Positions 25,611-35,000 of a stretch of DNA of 41,421 bases are shown piece by piece. The notes beneath the pieces are model-generated. The model was not told where the DNA came from. It saw nothing but the letters and a program-made list of their open reading frames with translations, and made no database searches. This stretch comes from Paludibacteraceae bacterium. Lineage in GTDB: Bacteria > Bacteroidota > Bacteroidia > Bacteroidales > Paludibacteraceae. A program made the translations under genes and the position numbers. Every line of letters starts with the position of its first letter. The stretch's first letter is position 1. Location of the stretch: contig JAKSKY010000008.1 of assembly GCA_024401515.1 (NCBI GenBank), forward strand, positions 1 to 41,421, given 5' to 3'.

Positions 25611-25618
25611 CAAAGTTA
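25611..25618 (-). promoter_or_regulatory. -7 element for the DUF4139 gene
   Basis: TAACTTTG on the minus strand, a TAnnTTTG match about 67 bases before the chosen start at 25544. Its position supports that start over longer versions of the frame. Confidence 0.6.
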
Positions 25619-25672
25619 AGAAAATGCGGTTGAATTTTTGTCCTTTATAAGGTGAAATTGCAATAATTTTTT

Positions 25673-25680
25673 TATATTTG
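25673..25680 (+). promoter_or_regulatory. -7 element for the amidohydrolase gene
   Basis: TATATTTG, about 70 bases before the ATG at 25750, divergent from the element at 25611-25618. Confidence 0.55.
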
Positions 25681-25749
25681 GTTATTCCCCCATGACGAAA
25701 CCCTTCGTTGTTGGGGTGTGCGGAAGTACAATTAGTTAATGGGATTGAT

Positions 25750-27000
25750 ATGGGAAAGAATAATTCATTATACATAGAGCATCTCCTTTTGAATGGAGAA
25801 TATGTCAATGTGCGTATGGCGGATGGTATTTTTGCCGCTATTGGCAAGGATGTGAAGCCGGAGGCTGGGGATGAAATATTCCAAACGGATAAGAATTTGG
25901 CGATCGTACCGCCCTTCTATAATATGCACACTCATGCGGCCATGACCCTTTTGCGCGGCTATGCCGACGATATGGAGCTCTTCACTTGGCTAAACGAACA
26001 CATCTGGCCGTTTGAGGCGAAAATGACGCCAGAGGATGTGCGTATCGGTAGCGAATTGGCGATTTTGGAGATGGTGAAATCGGGAACCGTTTTCTTCAAT
26101 GATATGTATTGGAACACGGAGGAGACTTGGAAGGTTTTGGACCGTATGGGCATCCGTGGTTGCATGGGTATCACCTTGATCGACACGATAGGGGAGGAGC
26201 GTATCCAGCAGTCATTCGAACTTTTGGAGCGATTGAGTGGTAAGAATCCTAGAATTCAGATGTCCATCGCCCCTCATGCGGTTTATACCGTGGGCGAAAA
26301 ATTGTGGATCCGCGCGGCGGAGGCAGCCCGTAAGTGTGGCGCCAAAATCCATTTCCACCTCTCCGAGACGGAGAAGGAGATCAAGGATTGTATCGCGGAA
26401 CATGGTTTGTCTCCTGTCCGTTGGTTGGATCAATTGGGTGTTCTTGGGCCTGATTGCATCGCCGCCCATGTAGTACATGTGGACGACGAGGAGTTGGCTA
26501 TCTTGAAGGAGCGTGGTGTGACGATCGCCCACAATCCAGTCTCCAATATGAAACTCTATTCAGGCTATTTCAGATCGAAGCCAGCCATCGATTCAGGCTG
26601 TCGGGTGACCATCGGAACAGACGGCTGCTCTTCCAATAATAATTTGGATATGCGGGAGGAGACCAAGTGCGCCTCCATGATCGCTAAATGCAACTATGGT
26701 CCTGAAACGTTGCCAGTGGACATGGCGGTGGATTGGGCGACCAAGAATGGTGCGGAGGCCTTTGGCGTCAATGGTGGAGAAATCAAGGTGGGCAAGGTGG
26801 CGGACGCTTTGCTGGTTGATTTGGATAATGAACGTTTTGTCCCTTGCTACAATTTCAACTCCAATTGGGTCTACGCTTCCAGCAATGAGGCGTTCGACAC
26901 ACTTATATGTGATGGCAAAATCATTATGAAGGATCGTAAGATGGCGGAGGAGCGGCGCATCATAGCTGAGGCGAAGGCTTGTTGCAAGAAATGGATGTGA
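25750..27000 (+). CDS. mtaD: MTA/SAH deaminase-type amidohydrolase
   Basis: A 416-residue metal-dependent hydrolase of the TRZ/ATZ-MtaD branch of the amidohydrolase superfamily. The metal ligands are visible: NMHTHAAMTLLRGYADD (His 60 and 62 region), HLSETEKE (about 203), AAHVVHVDDEE and GTDGCSSNNNLDMREE (Asp, about 290). GTVFFNDMYW and AHNPVSNMKLYSG are typical of deaminases of S-adenosylhomocysteine, 5'-methylthioadenosine or adenosine. ATG at 25750 is chosen; an upstream in-frame TTG would add 14 residues without family support. The gene is monocistronic, between its own -7 element and terminator. The precise substrate is uncertain; chlorohydrolase-like relatives look similar. Confidence 0.78.
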   Translation: MGKNNSLYIEHLLLNGEYVNVRMADGIFAAIGKDVKPEAGDEIFQTDKNLAIVPPFYNMHTHAAMTLLRGYADDMELFTWLNEHIWPFEAKMTPEDVRIGSELAILEMVKSGTVFFNDMYWNTEETWKVLDRMGIRGCMGITLIDTIGEERIQQSFELLERLSGKNPRIQMSIAPHAVYTVGEKLWIRAAEAARKCGAKIHFHLSETEKEIKDCIAEHGLSPVRWLDQLGVLGPDCIAAHVVHVDDEELAILKERGVTIAHNPVSNMKLYSGYFRSKPAIDSGCRVTIGTDGCSSNNNLDMREETKCASMIAKCNYGPETLPVDMAVDWATKNGAEAFGVNGGEIKVGKVADALLVDLDNERFVPCYNFNSNWVYASSNEAFDTLICDGKIIMKDRKMAEERRIIAEAKACCKKWM

Positions 27001-27037
27001 TTGGGGAAACTCGTTAATTGGTTAAACATAAAGAGAG

Positions 27038-27073
27038 AAAGGGCCGTTCTCCGTGGAGGAGGGCGGCCCTTTT
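27038..27073 (+). terminator. Terminator of the amidohydrolase gene
   Basis: AAAGGGCCG/CGGCCCTTT stem with an inner CTCC/GGAG pairing, 37 bases after the stop. Short T tail. Confidence 0.75.
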
Positions 27074-27319
27074 GATGTCTAGATTTATTATGTTTTATTA
27101 TTGTCCGATGGGGGAGGTCAGACGGATTATCGGTTTGCCGAAGCAAACCGAATTTCCATCTAGATGCCAATGTTACGGAGGGTATTCCGTCATTGACGAT
27201 TTTTACAGTAAGTGTTCAAATAGTGTGTGTAATAATGGTATAACACTGCAAAGATACCTCCCAGGGCTATTTGGCCTTTGGATTAATTCGGCAAATAGTT
27301 GTAATTTTTCGCAAATTCA
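27074..27319. other. Intergenic stretch without a gene
   Basis: No convincing coding frame. The one clear structure is an 8-bp hairpin CGGTTTGC-CGAA-GCAAACCG at 27131-27150, without a T run on either side. It is too far (170 bases) from the xylanase stop to be called its terminator with confidence. Confidence 0.5.
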
Positions 27320-30300
27320 TCATTTCACCACCATTTTCCTACTAGCCTTGTAGCCATTTGCTGACATCGTGTAGTAGTAGATGCCACTTGGCAGTTGATT
27401 GGTTGGAATTGTGGTGTAGTAGGTTCCCGCCTCCAAGTTGGCATTGACTATCGTCATCACTTGAACCCCCAATTCATTGTAAAGGAGAAGAGACACGTGT
27501 GTGTCGTCTCCGATGGAGTAGGTGATTGTCGTCTCTTCTATGGTTGGGTTAGGGGTGTTCTGTTCCAATCCATAACCTTCCCGCTCCTCTGCCCAGGTGT
27601 CGTAGTTGGCGGTCAATCCACAACCATTGTTGGATATTTTGTGTCCAGCGAAGGCTTTCGACCAGCTTTGGTACTCTTTGTTCACAGTGCTGGTGCGAAT
27701 GGTGGTGTTTTGCGAATTGTCCCCATAGAGAAATTTGTTGATGAAGGCTTGCGCTGCGCTGTTTTGACGACTGGAGGCCTGACAGTGGGAGTGGCCTCCC
27801 TCGATGACATAACCGAAACGATCCTCGATGCCCATAGCCTTCCAGACCTCTTCGGCACCCTTCAAAGAGATGTAGCCTGACTCATCGCCCAACCACTCAT
27901 AGTCCGGATTACCGAATGCCAAGAAGGCACGTGGCGCGATCATGGCGATCAACTCGTGGTGGTCGTAAGGGATTTGGCTGGTCTTACCGTTGAAGTTGTT
28001 CTTGAAGCTGGTGAGGAACCAATCGTAGTTGGTATTGGAGATGCCCTCCACGCTGCTACCGATTTTCTCGCTCACACGCCACGAGTTGATACCGCCTCCA
28101 CCAGACTCTTGTGCGATGGTAAGTGCGATACGCTCATCGAAAGCGCCTGCGAACAAGGCCATTTTACCTGCGTAAGAACAGCCTGTGACAGCGATGTGGC
28201 CAAGGTCTGCCTTGATTTGGTCCTTCACGATTTCCAAACCATCGATTAAGCGGCTGATACCCCATGACCAAGCACAGTAGTCCGCCTTGGTGTTGAATGT
28301 GCCGGGATAGAGTTTGTAGAATGGATCGTTTTGGCTTCTGCCACCGCCGCCGAAACCGCTGTTGTACTCTGCGATTTGCGAATGGGTGAATGGCACTTGG
28401 ATGCATTTGGAGAAGTAACTCGAGCTCAAGCTTCCCGTATTTCCGTCCATGCCGATGACGATAGGGTGGGGTCCATTCCCGGAAGGGACTGATATCTTGC
28501 TGGTTAAGGTTAAAGTGTTGCTGCCGTTATAAATTTTCACGGTCAATGTTCCTCCGCTGTAGGAGGCCTCTAACTTGTCGAATTTCGGTTTCTCTCCGAT
28601 CTCCCAGAATTCGATCTCACGTTTGATCTCGTTACGACGACATGACCAGTCGCAGAAATTGGTCACACGTCCACTGCCGTCTGCCCATTCGAATGGATCT
28701 GGCAATGTGGAGCAGCTCTTCAAATTGTTTTTGTTCAAAGAGGATGGTTCCGCACAATCGGCACCAGTGTTCTCCACGTTGTAGCTGATAGGATATACGC
28801 CTGATTCATTGACAGAACCGCCGCCTTGGTGTACGCCTGGGTTCTGTTCTCCTGGATCTTTTTCGCCCGGATTCTCAACTACTGTCTCATCGGAAGTGCA
28901 CTTCACATCATCCACGTAGAAATCGATCAAATCAGCGTCGCTGCCCGAATCCTTGGTCTGGATGTAGAGTTTGACGCTGGTGGCGGAGGAGGGAAGGGTG
29001 ATATCACCAGTAACCTTGGTCCATGTTTTACTTTTGGCGGAAACGGAACCGATGGTCTTGTATTGAGTCTCTCCGCCGTCGCTGTATTGGAAACATAGTT
29101 CGAATCCACATTCACCTAGGCCAGAGCCGCTTTCAGCAGGTGTCTCAGGAGCGGAAGAGACACTCATGCCTTCCACGATTTTGTAGTAAGCCTGCTTAGG
29201 TTTGTATTGGCTGTTGAATATCAACGGGTTTTGGCTAGACCTCCAGCTCATACCATCTTGGGTGCCCCAGAAGACGACAGCGCTGATGTTCTCTTTGAAC
29301 TCCTTATAGATGTCGAACAAATCCTTGATGTAGGAGGCTTGCGCACTCTCGCTGGAGTTGGTGACGTCCAACTCGGTCACTTGGATGTCGCAGCCTATCT
29401 GAGCGAACCGTTTCACAGCATTTCTGTAACGGTTCTTGTCCGGATAGTTGGTCGCCAAGTGTGATTGCATGCCGACTCCGTCGAGATTTCCCTCCTTGTA
29501 GCATGACTCCACGATTTTAGCGATGCTCTCCAACTTTCCGTCGTTGTACTCATTATAATCGTTGTAATACAGTTTACAGCTTTTAGGCGCATATTTTCTC
29601 GCATACTTGAAGGCGTTGTGGATGAACTCGTCGCTTTTGTAGATCTTCACCCAGTAAGAGGCTCCGTTTTGAGTGTTGTTGTCGCCTCCATCGCGAAGGC
29701 CACCTTGATCTTTGAATGCCTCGTTCACCACGTCCCATGCGTAGATGTTAAGTTTAGGATAGGCTGAAGTGACAGCCTCGATTGTGTTTTTAATGTAGTT
29801 TTCCATCCGTTGGTTCATCACCTCCTTGGAGACGTCCGCTCCATTGTTGGAGAAGTTCTCCTTGAAGAACCAGGAAGGGGTTTGGCTATGCCATACGAAA
29901 CAGTGGCCTCTGAGCGGAATGTTGTTGTCGCTGCAGTATTGAAGAATGGTTTTGGCCCCTTGCCCGAGACGTACTTGTGGGTTGACGTTGTTTCCCTTGG
30001 ATTGGCTGGCGCTTTGGTCCAACATTGCGTCAGGTTTCAACTCGTTTTCTGGTGTCACACTGTTAAAGTGTGTTTGAACCAGCTGTTTTGCCTGCGACTT
30101 GCCGGCTTCCATGGAGGAGAGGCAAGTTCCGATCTTGAAGTAATCTGCATAAGCTGCCTTGAGGGAGATGATATCCCCTGTAGCCGCGCTGCCTCCGCCC
30201 GTGGATGTGGAGAAGGAGCTTCCGTCGAAATAGACATAAGCCTCAACGTCGTAGGTGCCTCCCGCAACGAAATTTGTTGAGGATAGTGCTGGTCCGTTCC

Positions 30301-30499
30301 AGTAATTTCCTCGATTTGAGACTTTGAGGGATTTTGTGCCCGAGTGGGCTACAGAAGAGGAACCGGCGATCGTTTCGCCTCCTCTCGCCGACCAACTTCC
30401 AGCTCCGGATTCGAAGTCCTCTTCGATCACGGTACCGGCAGTCGCTGTACACAACGCGGCGAATAATCCCATAGGGATCATTAGGTACTTTTTGTCCAT
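27320..30499 (-). CDS. Multidomain xylanase: GH10 within a CBM, CE15-like esterase, T9SS type A sorting domain
   Basis: A 1059-residue secreted enzyme. Signal peptide 1-21. Residues 24-95 look like the first half of a CBM4/9-type module (EEDFESGAGSWSARGG, HSGTKSLKVSNR, VEAYVYFDG). GH10 follows at about 110-445, with acid/base Glu 260 in AWDVVNEAF and nucleophile Glu 376 in VTELDV. Residues 464-534 look like the missing second half of the CBM (WTKVTGDITLP, DLIDFYVDDVKC). A Pro/Glu/Gly linker leads to a CE15-like glucuronoyl esterase (about 565-930) with Ser 775 in GCSYAGK and a late His in EGGHSHC; the usual motif is GCSRxGK. About 975-1059 is a Por_Secre_tail (NTPNPTIEETTITYSI, GIYYYTMSANGYKASRKMVV), so export by T9SS is expected. 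It should cut xylan and perhaps xylan-lignin ester links. Confidence 0.88.
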   Translation of the reverse strand: MDKKYLMIPMGLFAALCTATAGTVIEEDFESGAGSWSARGGETIAGSSSVAHSGTKSLKVSNRGNYWNGPALSSTNFVAGGTYDVEAYVYFDGSSFSTSTGGGSAATGDIISLKAAYADYFKIGTCLSSMEAGKSQAKQLVQTHFNSVTPENELKPDAMLDQSASQSKGNNVNPQVRLGQGAKTILQYCSDNNIPLRGHCFVWHSQTPSWFFKENFSNNGADVSKEVMNQRMENYIKNTIEAVTSAYPKLNIYAWDVVNEAFKDQGGLRDGGDNNTQNGASYWVKIYKSDEFIHNAFKYARKYAPKSCKLYYNDYNEYNDGKLESIAKIVESCYKEGNLDGVGMQSHLATNYPDKNRYRNAVKRFAQIGCDIQVTELDVTNSSESAQASYIKDLFDIYKEFKENISAVVFWGTQDGMSWRSSQNPLIFNSQYKPKQAYYKIVEGMSVSSAPETPAESGSGLGECGFELCFQYSDGGETQYKTIGSVSAKSKTWTKVTGDITLPSSATSVKLYIQTKDSGSDADLIDFYVDDVKCTSDETVVENPGEKDPGEQNPGVHQGGGSVNESGVYPISYNVENTGADCAEPSSLNKNNLKSCSTLPDPFEWADGSGRVTNFCDWSCRRNEIKREIEFWEIGEKPKFDKLEASYSGGTLTVKIYNGSNTLTLTSKISVPSGNGPHPIVIGMDGNTGSLSSSYFSKCIQVPFTHSQIAEYNSGFGGGGRSQNDPFYKLYPGTFNTKADYCAWSWGISRLIDGLEIVKDQIKADLGHIAVTGCSYAGKMALFAGAFDERIALTIAQESGGGGINSWRVSEKIGSSVEGISNTNYDWFLTSFKNNFNGKTSQIPYDHHELIAMIAPRAFLAFGNPDYEWLGDESGYISLKGAEEVWKAMGIEDRFGYVIEGGHSHCQASSRQNSAAQAFINKFLYGDNSQNTTIRTSTVNKEYQSWSKAFAGHKISNNGCGLTANYDTWAEEREGYGLEQNTPNPTIEETTITYSIGDDTHVSLLLYNELGVQVMTIVNANLEAGTYYTTIPTNQLPSGIYYYTMSANGYKASRKMVVK

Positions 30500-30721
30500 A
30501 ATAAAACTATAAAATTGAATAACTATTGAATAACTGTAATAATCCTAAATAGTAGTTGCTGAATAGTTGTGAATTTGATGGATAACCATACTCCACCCTG
30601 GACTAGGCGGTAGTCTTCGAACAATCTAATTTTTATGACAACTATTGAATAACTGAATAACCTTTGCGCTAAAGTGCTTGTTCCATCTATGTGTTTTTCA
30701 TCTATCAATCACTTAGCGTCG
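30500..30721 (-). promoter_or_regulatory. Long repeat-bearing leader of the xylanase gene
   Basis: The -7 element at 30722-30729 implies a leader of over 200 bases. It contains the 16-base sequence AACTATTGAATAACTG twice (30521-30536 and 30640-30655) and a related segment near 30553-30570. A 61-codon open frame (30523-30708) fills it on the same strand but has no recognisable features. No other gene is seen in 30500-30806. Confidence 0.45.
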
Positions 30722-30729
30722 CAAATATA
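30722..30729 (-). promoter_or_regulatory. -7 element for the xylanase gene
   Basis: TATATTTG on the minus strand, about 225 bases before the xylanase ATG; no closer TAnnTTTG match was found. Confidence 0.5.
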
Positions 30730-30806
30730 GAATAAAATCCTCTACTTGGAGAACTTTTTTTGGGAAAAGTGTTGTTTTGTATTCTAATAGATTAGAAATC
30801 AAATAT

Positions 30807-31121
30807 TTATATTTGAGCAATTATCCATTCCATGACAAAAACCGTGAGGCAACTTAATATCGCCACCGGGAAGAGTCCCGCTCCTCTAAAAGCCGCTATA
30901 ATGCTTACGATTAGCGCAGCTAAACCCGCGATAGGCCATTGGGTAGCCTCCATGATGGCGGGGAAGGTCATCACGGCGAGTGTCACGTAGGGCACATAAT
31001 AAAGAAATGAACGAACGAACGGGTTGCTGATGGGTTTACGAATCAGCGTAAGGGGTAACACACGGATCACAAAAGAGACGATGGCCGCCACGAAAATGTA
31101 GATGTAGACATTATGGCTCAT
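30807..31121 (-). CDS. azlD: AzlD-type small subunit of a branched-chain amino acid exporter
   Basis: A 104-residue membrane protein with about four hydrophobic segments and the AzlD pattern FVIRVLPLTLIRKPISNPFVRSFL near the start (about 17-40) and YVPYVTLAVMTFPAI. With AzlC it forms an exporter of branched-chain amino acids and analogues. The start overlaps the azlC stop by four bases (ATGA). Two A/T-rich hairpins follow (30782-30797 and 30799-30816, the second over the stop codon) but neither has a T run. Confidence 0.9.
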   Translation of the reverse strand: MSHNVYIYIFVAAIVSFVIRVLPLTLIRKPISNPFVRSFLYYVPYVTLAVMTFPAIMEATQWPIAGLAALIVSIIAAFRGAGLFPVAILSCLTVFVMEWIIAQI

Positions 31122-31825
31122 TTTAGATCCTCCTCTTTAACTGGTTTGACAATGGCCGCTACGGTTGCGATCAGAATGGTCAGGATGATGGTGCGTGTAC
31201 CTCCTGACAACTCCTTGATACAAGGCGTTAGGGTGCAAAGGTAGCTCAAGGCGAAGCTGGCCGCCACGGCGAGTGCCACCACTTTGTCCTTTTTGCTCGG
31301 TGGTATGATGATGGCGATGAACATGCCATAGAGTGACACGGAGAGGGCGCTTACCACGCTAAGCGGAAGTAGGTTGCCCAACCATATGCCCATGAAGTCA
31401 CCTGCGCTCCACATGAAGATGGCGAGCAGCGCGCAACTGTAAAAGTGGGTGGTGGAGAGGTAGCCTGGACGGGCGATGGATACGCCGAAGAATTCGTCTG
31501 TGATGCCGAACCCGACCAATAGTCGGTGGAAAAATGGCGCTTGGGGGTCAAACCGTTGGCTTAACGAACAACTCATTAAAAGGTAACGCGCATTGGCGAT
31601 CAGAGTAATGATGGCCACTTCCGCATAGGTGGCTAGGGTGGCTATGGAGGTGTAGAGCCCATTCTCTCCAGCGGAGGCATGGTTGAGGAAACTGGCAAGG
31701 AATCCTTGGATGGGGGAGAGACCCGCCTTACGAGCCACTAAGCCCAAGGAAAAAGCTACGGCGAAGTAGCCTAGTCCGATAAGAAAACCATCGTGTAAAC
31801 CCTCTTTTAAATTTTTAATATTCAT
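31118..31825 (-). CDS. azlC: AzlC-type large subunit of a branched-chain amino acid exporter
   Basis: A 235-residue polytopic membrane protein with the AzlC signatures GYFAVAFSLGLVARKAGLSP near the N-terminus and LIANARYLLMSCSLSQRF in the middle, and about six to seven helices. It is the transport subunit paired with AzlD, which overlaps its end by four bases. The start at 31825 lies about 25 bases from a TAACTTTG element that forms half of a perfect palindrome. Confidence 0.92.
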   Translation of the reverse strand: MNIKNLKEGLHDGFLIGLGYFAVAFSLGLVARKAGLSPIQGFLASFLNHASAGENGLYTSIATLATYAEVAIITLIANARYLLMSCSLSQRFDPQAPFFHRLLVGFGITDEFFGVSIARPGYLSTTHFYSCALLAIFMWSAGDFMGIWLGNLLPLSVVSALSVSLYGMFIAIIIPPSKKDKVVALAVAASFALSYLCTLTPCIKELSGGTRTIILTILIATVAAIVKPVKEEDLK

Positions 31826-31840
31826 CCGTATTCCCTCTCA

Positions 31841-31858
31841 TAACTTTGCGCAAAGTTA
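31841..31858. promoter_or_regulatory. Perfect 18-bp palindrome containing face-to-face -7 elements
   Basis: TAACTTTGCGCAAAGTTA reads the same on both strands, so each strand carries TAACTTTG. The minus-strand copy is well placed for azlC. The palindrome could also be a regulator binding site. Confidence 0.6.
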
Positions 31859-31899
31859 CGAAAGATTGTCGTCAATTGTGTTTTTTAGCATATAATTAC

Positions 31900-31928
31900 T
31901 TGGCGTATGGTGAATTTTTATAACTTTG
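31900..31928 (+). promoter_or_regulatory. Promoter of the T9SS cargo/OmpA/PorP operon
   Basis: TTG at 31900-31902 and TAACTTTG at 31921-31928 (18 bases between) fit the -33/-7 pattern. The leader to the ATG at 32028 would be about 90 bases. Confidence 0.65.
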
Positions 31929-32027
31929 CCCCCGTTTCCCAGCAAAAGATGGGTGTGAATGTGCGTGATTATGTGTGGAAACTTTTAATAGATATCAGTG
32001 TTAAGAGAAAAATAACAATCATAAGAT

Positions 32028-35000
32028 ATGAGAATATTTCTGAAGTGTTTATTGGTGTTGACATTGCTTTGCAATATCACGGGCGCCTATTCCGAAGGTA
32101 TTTTGATTTTTGAGATTTCGGATGCCCAGAACAAACCAGTAATGGATCTCTCGGTAGAGGTCAAGAAAGATGGTGTATTGTACAAAACCTACACCACCGA
32201 CGAGAGTGGACGTGTTGTCGATTTGTCCATCCCTAGTGGCAAGTATTCATACTCGTTCAATTACGGCGATTTGGGTACGGATACCTTTAGTGTGAAGGAT
32301 GCCGACTATACGTGGATCAACTTGGACTATAGAAAGTGGATCATTAGTTTCAAGGATGAGGATGGCAAGCCAATCGCGGATAAGAGAGCCGCGATATTCA
32401 AGGTGGAGACAGACCTATCCGAACACTTGGTGGCTGAGAAGTTTTCGAATGCCTCTGGTATGGTCGAGTTCCTCGTTCCCGAAGGAAATTATAAATATGA
32501 AACCTTCAGAGGTACGAATTATGTGACGGTAAAGGATGAGAACATCAATACCGCCTTGGCCATGACAGGAGGAGAGACGACCCACGAAACATACTTCTGC
32601 TTCGTTAAGGATAAAACAACCAAGGAGCCTGTCGCTATCTATGCCAAGGATGTTGAGGTGACCCATATCGCTCCGGATAGTGTTTATCTGTTCGGTTCGG
32701 CGGATGCCAATAGCGAGAGTGTCGCTTATGGATATGTAAAGTACAGTAAGACAGCTACCTGTGTCTCTTGTACCCCTGGTACTTATACGTGTAAGGTGGC
32801 GACAAAGGAGTATTCCACCATCATCGATACATTTGAGGTGGATGACAACACACCAATCAAAGACAATGTGGTCTATTTGGTGCTTCCTAAATTGCCTGGT
32901 GATTCGACCAATAGGGGGGATGACCCGGATAAGAATAAGAGACCGGGTTCCGACACCATCACGATTGAGAATCCTTATCACTTGGATATCTTTGTCATTT
33001 CAGCGATTGATTCCGTGACGCCTATCGAGGATGCGGAAGTGAAGTTGTATGCCTCTAGAAATTACTCTATTTCTTCCCGAGGTCTGACGGATGAGAAAGG
33101 TTATTCGGGCTGGTATGTCGCTGAGGGATCTTATGATGTAAACGTTTACAACGCGTCTGAGAGATATTTCCATGTGACGAGCGACACGGTGCTTTATATG
33201 TATGTCGATCCGTTGAAAATGCCAAAGGTATATTTCGAGTTCTACTATGATGGTGAGCGTTTTAATCCAACTTCAGTGAATGAAATCATAGTATCCTCTT
33301 GGTATGATTACGAGTTTGAAAAGAGAGTCCTCGGAACCCATGATGAGGAGACAAACACCTATATCTACGACAAGCCGTTATTGCTTTCGGAAGGATCTTA
33401 TATGGCCTCCTTCTATATTGACGAGAAGGACTATAGCGAACGAGCATACTATAGCTTTGATGTTAATCCGGAGGACACAGTGGTCATTGTGAAGGCGGAG
33501 TATGATCCTATCTACAACGTGAAAATCATTTTGAAGGACATCAACGGAAATGTCTTCGAGTCCCGCCAATACATTGATATGGGAGCAAGACGATTGGTGA
33601 CGGATAGTCTAGGTTGCTATTCTGGCAAGATGCTGAAGGGTAATTATACCTTCAGCGCATTTGATGAAGTGCAAAACGTGGAACTTGTTTCGGACACGAC
33701 ACTTTACTTCCAATCCAAAGCGGAACATGCCAAGCATGTTAATTTCCAATTCCTTCATGATGGAAAGATGGTCTATCCACAAATCATGAATATGGATATC
33801 AAGACATTGGATAATAGATCTTATTCAAAAGCCATTTCACATTTCCATTCAGAATATAAGGGAAACACGAATGTTTGGGTATTCGATGAACCAACCCTTT
33901 GTGAGGCGAATGATTATTACGTGGAGTATGAATTAAAGGATTATGAGTATAACGGCAAATTCCAGACAAATTTCAACGTGTCGGCTTCTGCCAGTGAGGA
34001 TACGACCATTTATATCGTAGTTCCTGTGAAACGTTCCGTAAACATTACGGTGATGGATGCGAACCATGGTTTGGTGAAGGGTGTGTTCGGTAATATCTAT
34101 AAATATGACAGCACAGGTGTCTTGATGGATGACTTGGAGTATGACAATGCTAACCACCAGTTGATAAGAACCAATGCGGGTGGTGTGATCATCGACCACT
34201 TGGTGCCAGGAAGATACCAGTTGAGAATCATCGACATGAAGAGGGACTTCATTGTAAAGGATTACGACTTGGAGTTGGAGGTGATCAACAACGTACCGAT
34301 GTATGATGTGAAATATTATGTGCAATATCAAAGCACGAAAGCGCCGGTGAAGGGTATCTTGTTGGATGTGAACAAGGAGAACGTTGTTTACAACAATAAT
34401 TACACGGACGAAAATGGTCTTGTGGAATTCTTCGCTGAGGCTGGTGACTACAACTATCAACTTCACTATGGAGAGGGCCACAGCGCTTCCTACAAGATGA
34501 CAAAGGATACCACGATTTATATTTATGTGGAGGATCCTGTCTTAATCGACTCCATGCACATCTTAGGCTGTGCATGTATGTCGCATAATGACACGACGCC
34601 TGTCAGTGTATTCTTCTCACCTGCCAATGCGACGTTGAGAGAATTCGATTGGGTGGTGGACAATGAGATTATGGCGCATGTCACCAGTGATGGCAAGTTG
34701 GTCACCAATGATATCGAGACGGATGGTTTCGTGACTGTGACCGCCATCAGCAAGGATGGTAGCGGTGTAAAGACCTCCAAGAAGTTCTATGTGGGCAATG
34801 GCAATTGCGGCGCCGCTCTTATGTTGAATTTTGCGGATACGAAAGATAAGGATATGCCGTTGATGACGGATTCGGTCGCTTTGAAGGCCACCTTCTCAGC
34901 TGCGGATGAGTTCTCTCATTCCTTCATCTATCAATTCTCTACGGATAGCGTTCATTGGACCAATTTGTATGGACCAACTAATCAAGCGGAGGTTTCACTT

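Noticed and set aside
25545-25847. N-terminal extension of the DUF4139 protein
   Set aside because: It crosses the promoter at 25611-25618 and the divergent promoter, and would bury the clear signal peptide 101 residues inside the protein.
27131-27150. Hairpin as terminator of the xylanase gene
   Set aside because: It is about 170 bases past the stop and has no T run on the minus strand.
30523-30708. 61-codon frame in the xylanase leader as a gene
   Set aside because: No family, no good translation signal; kept only as a possible leader peptide in the findings.
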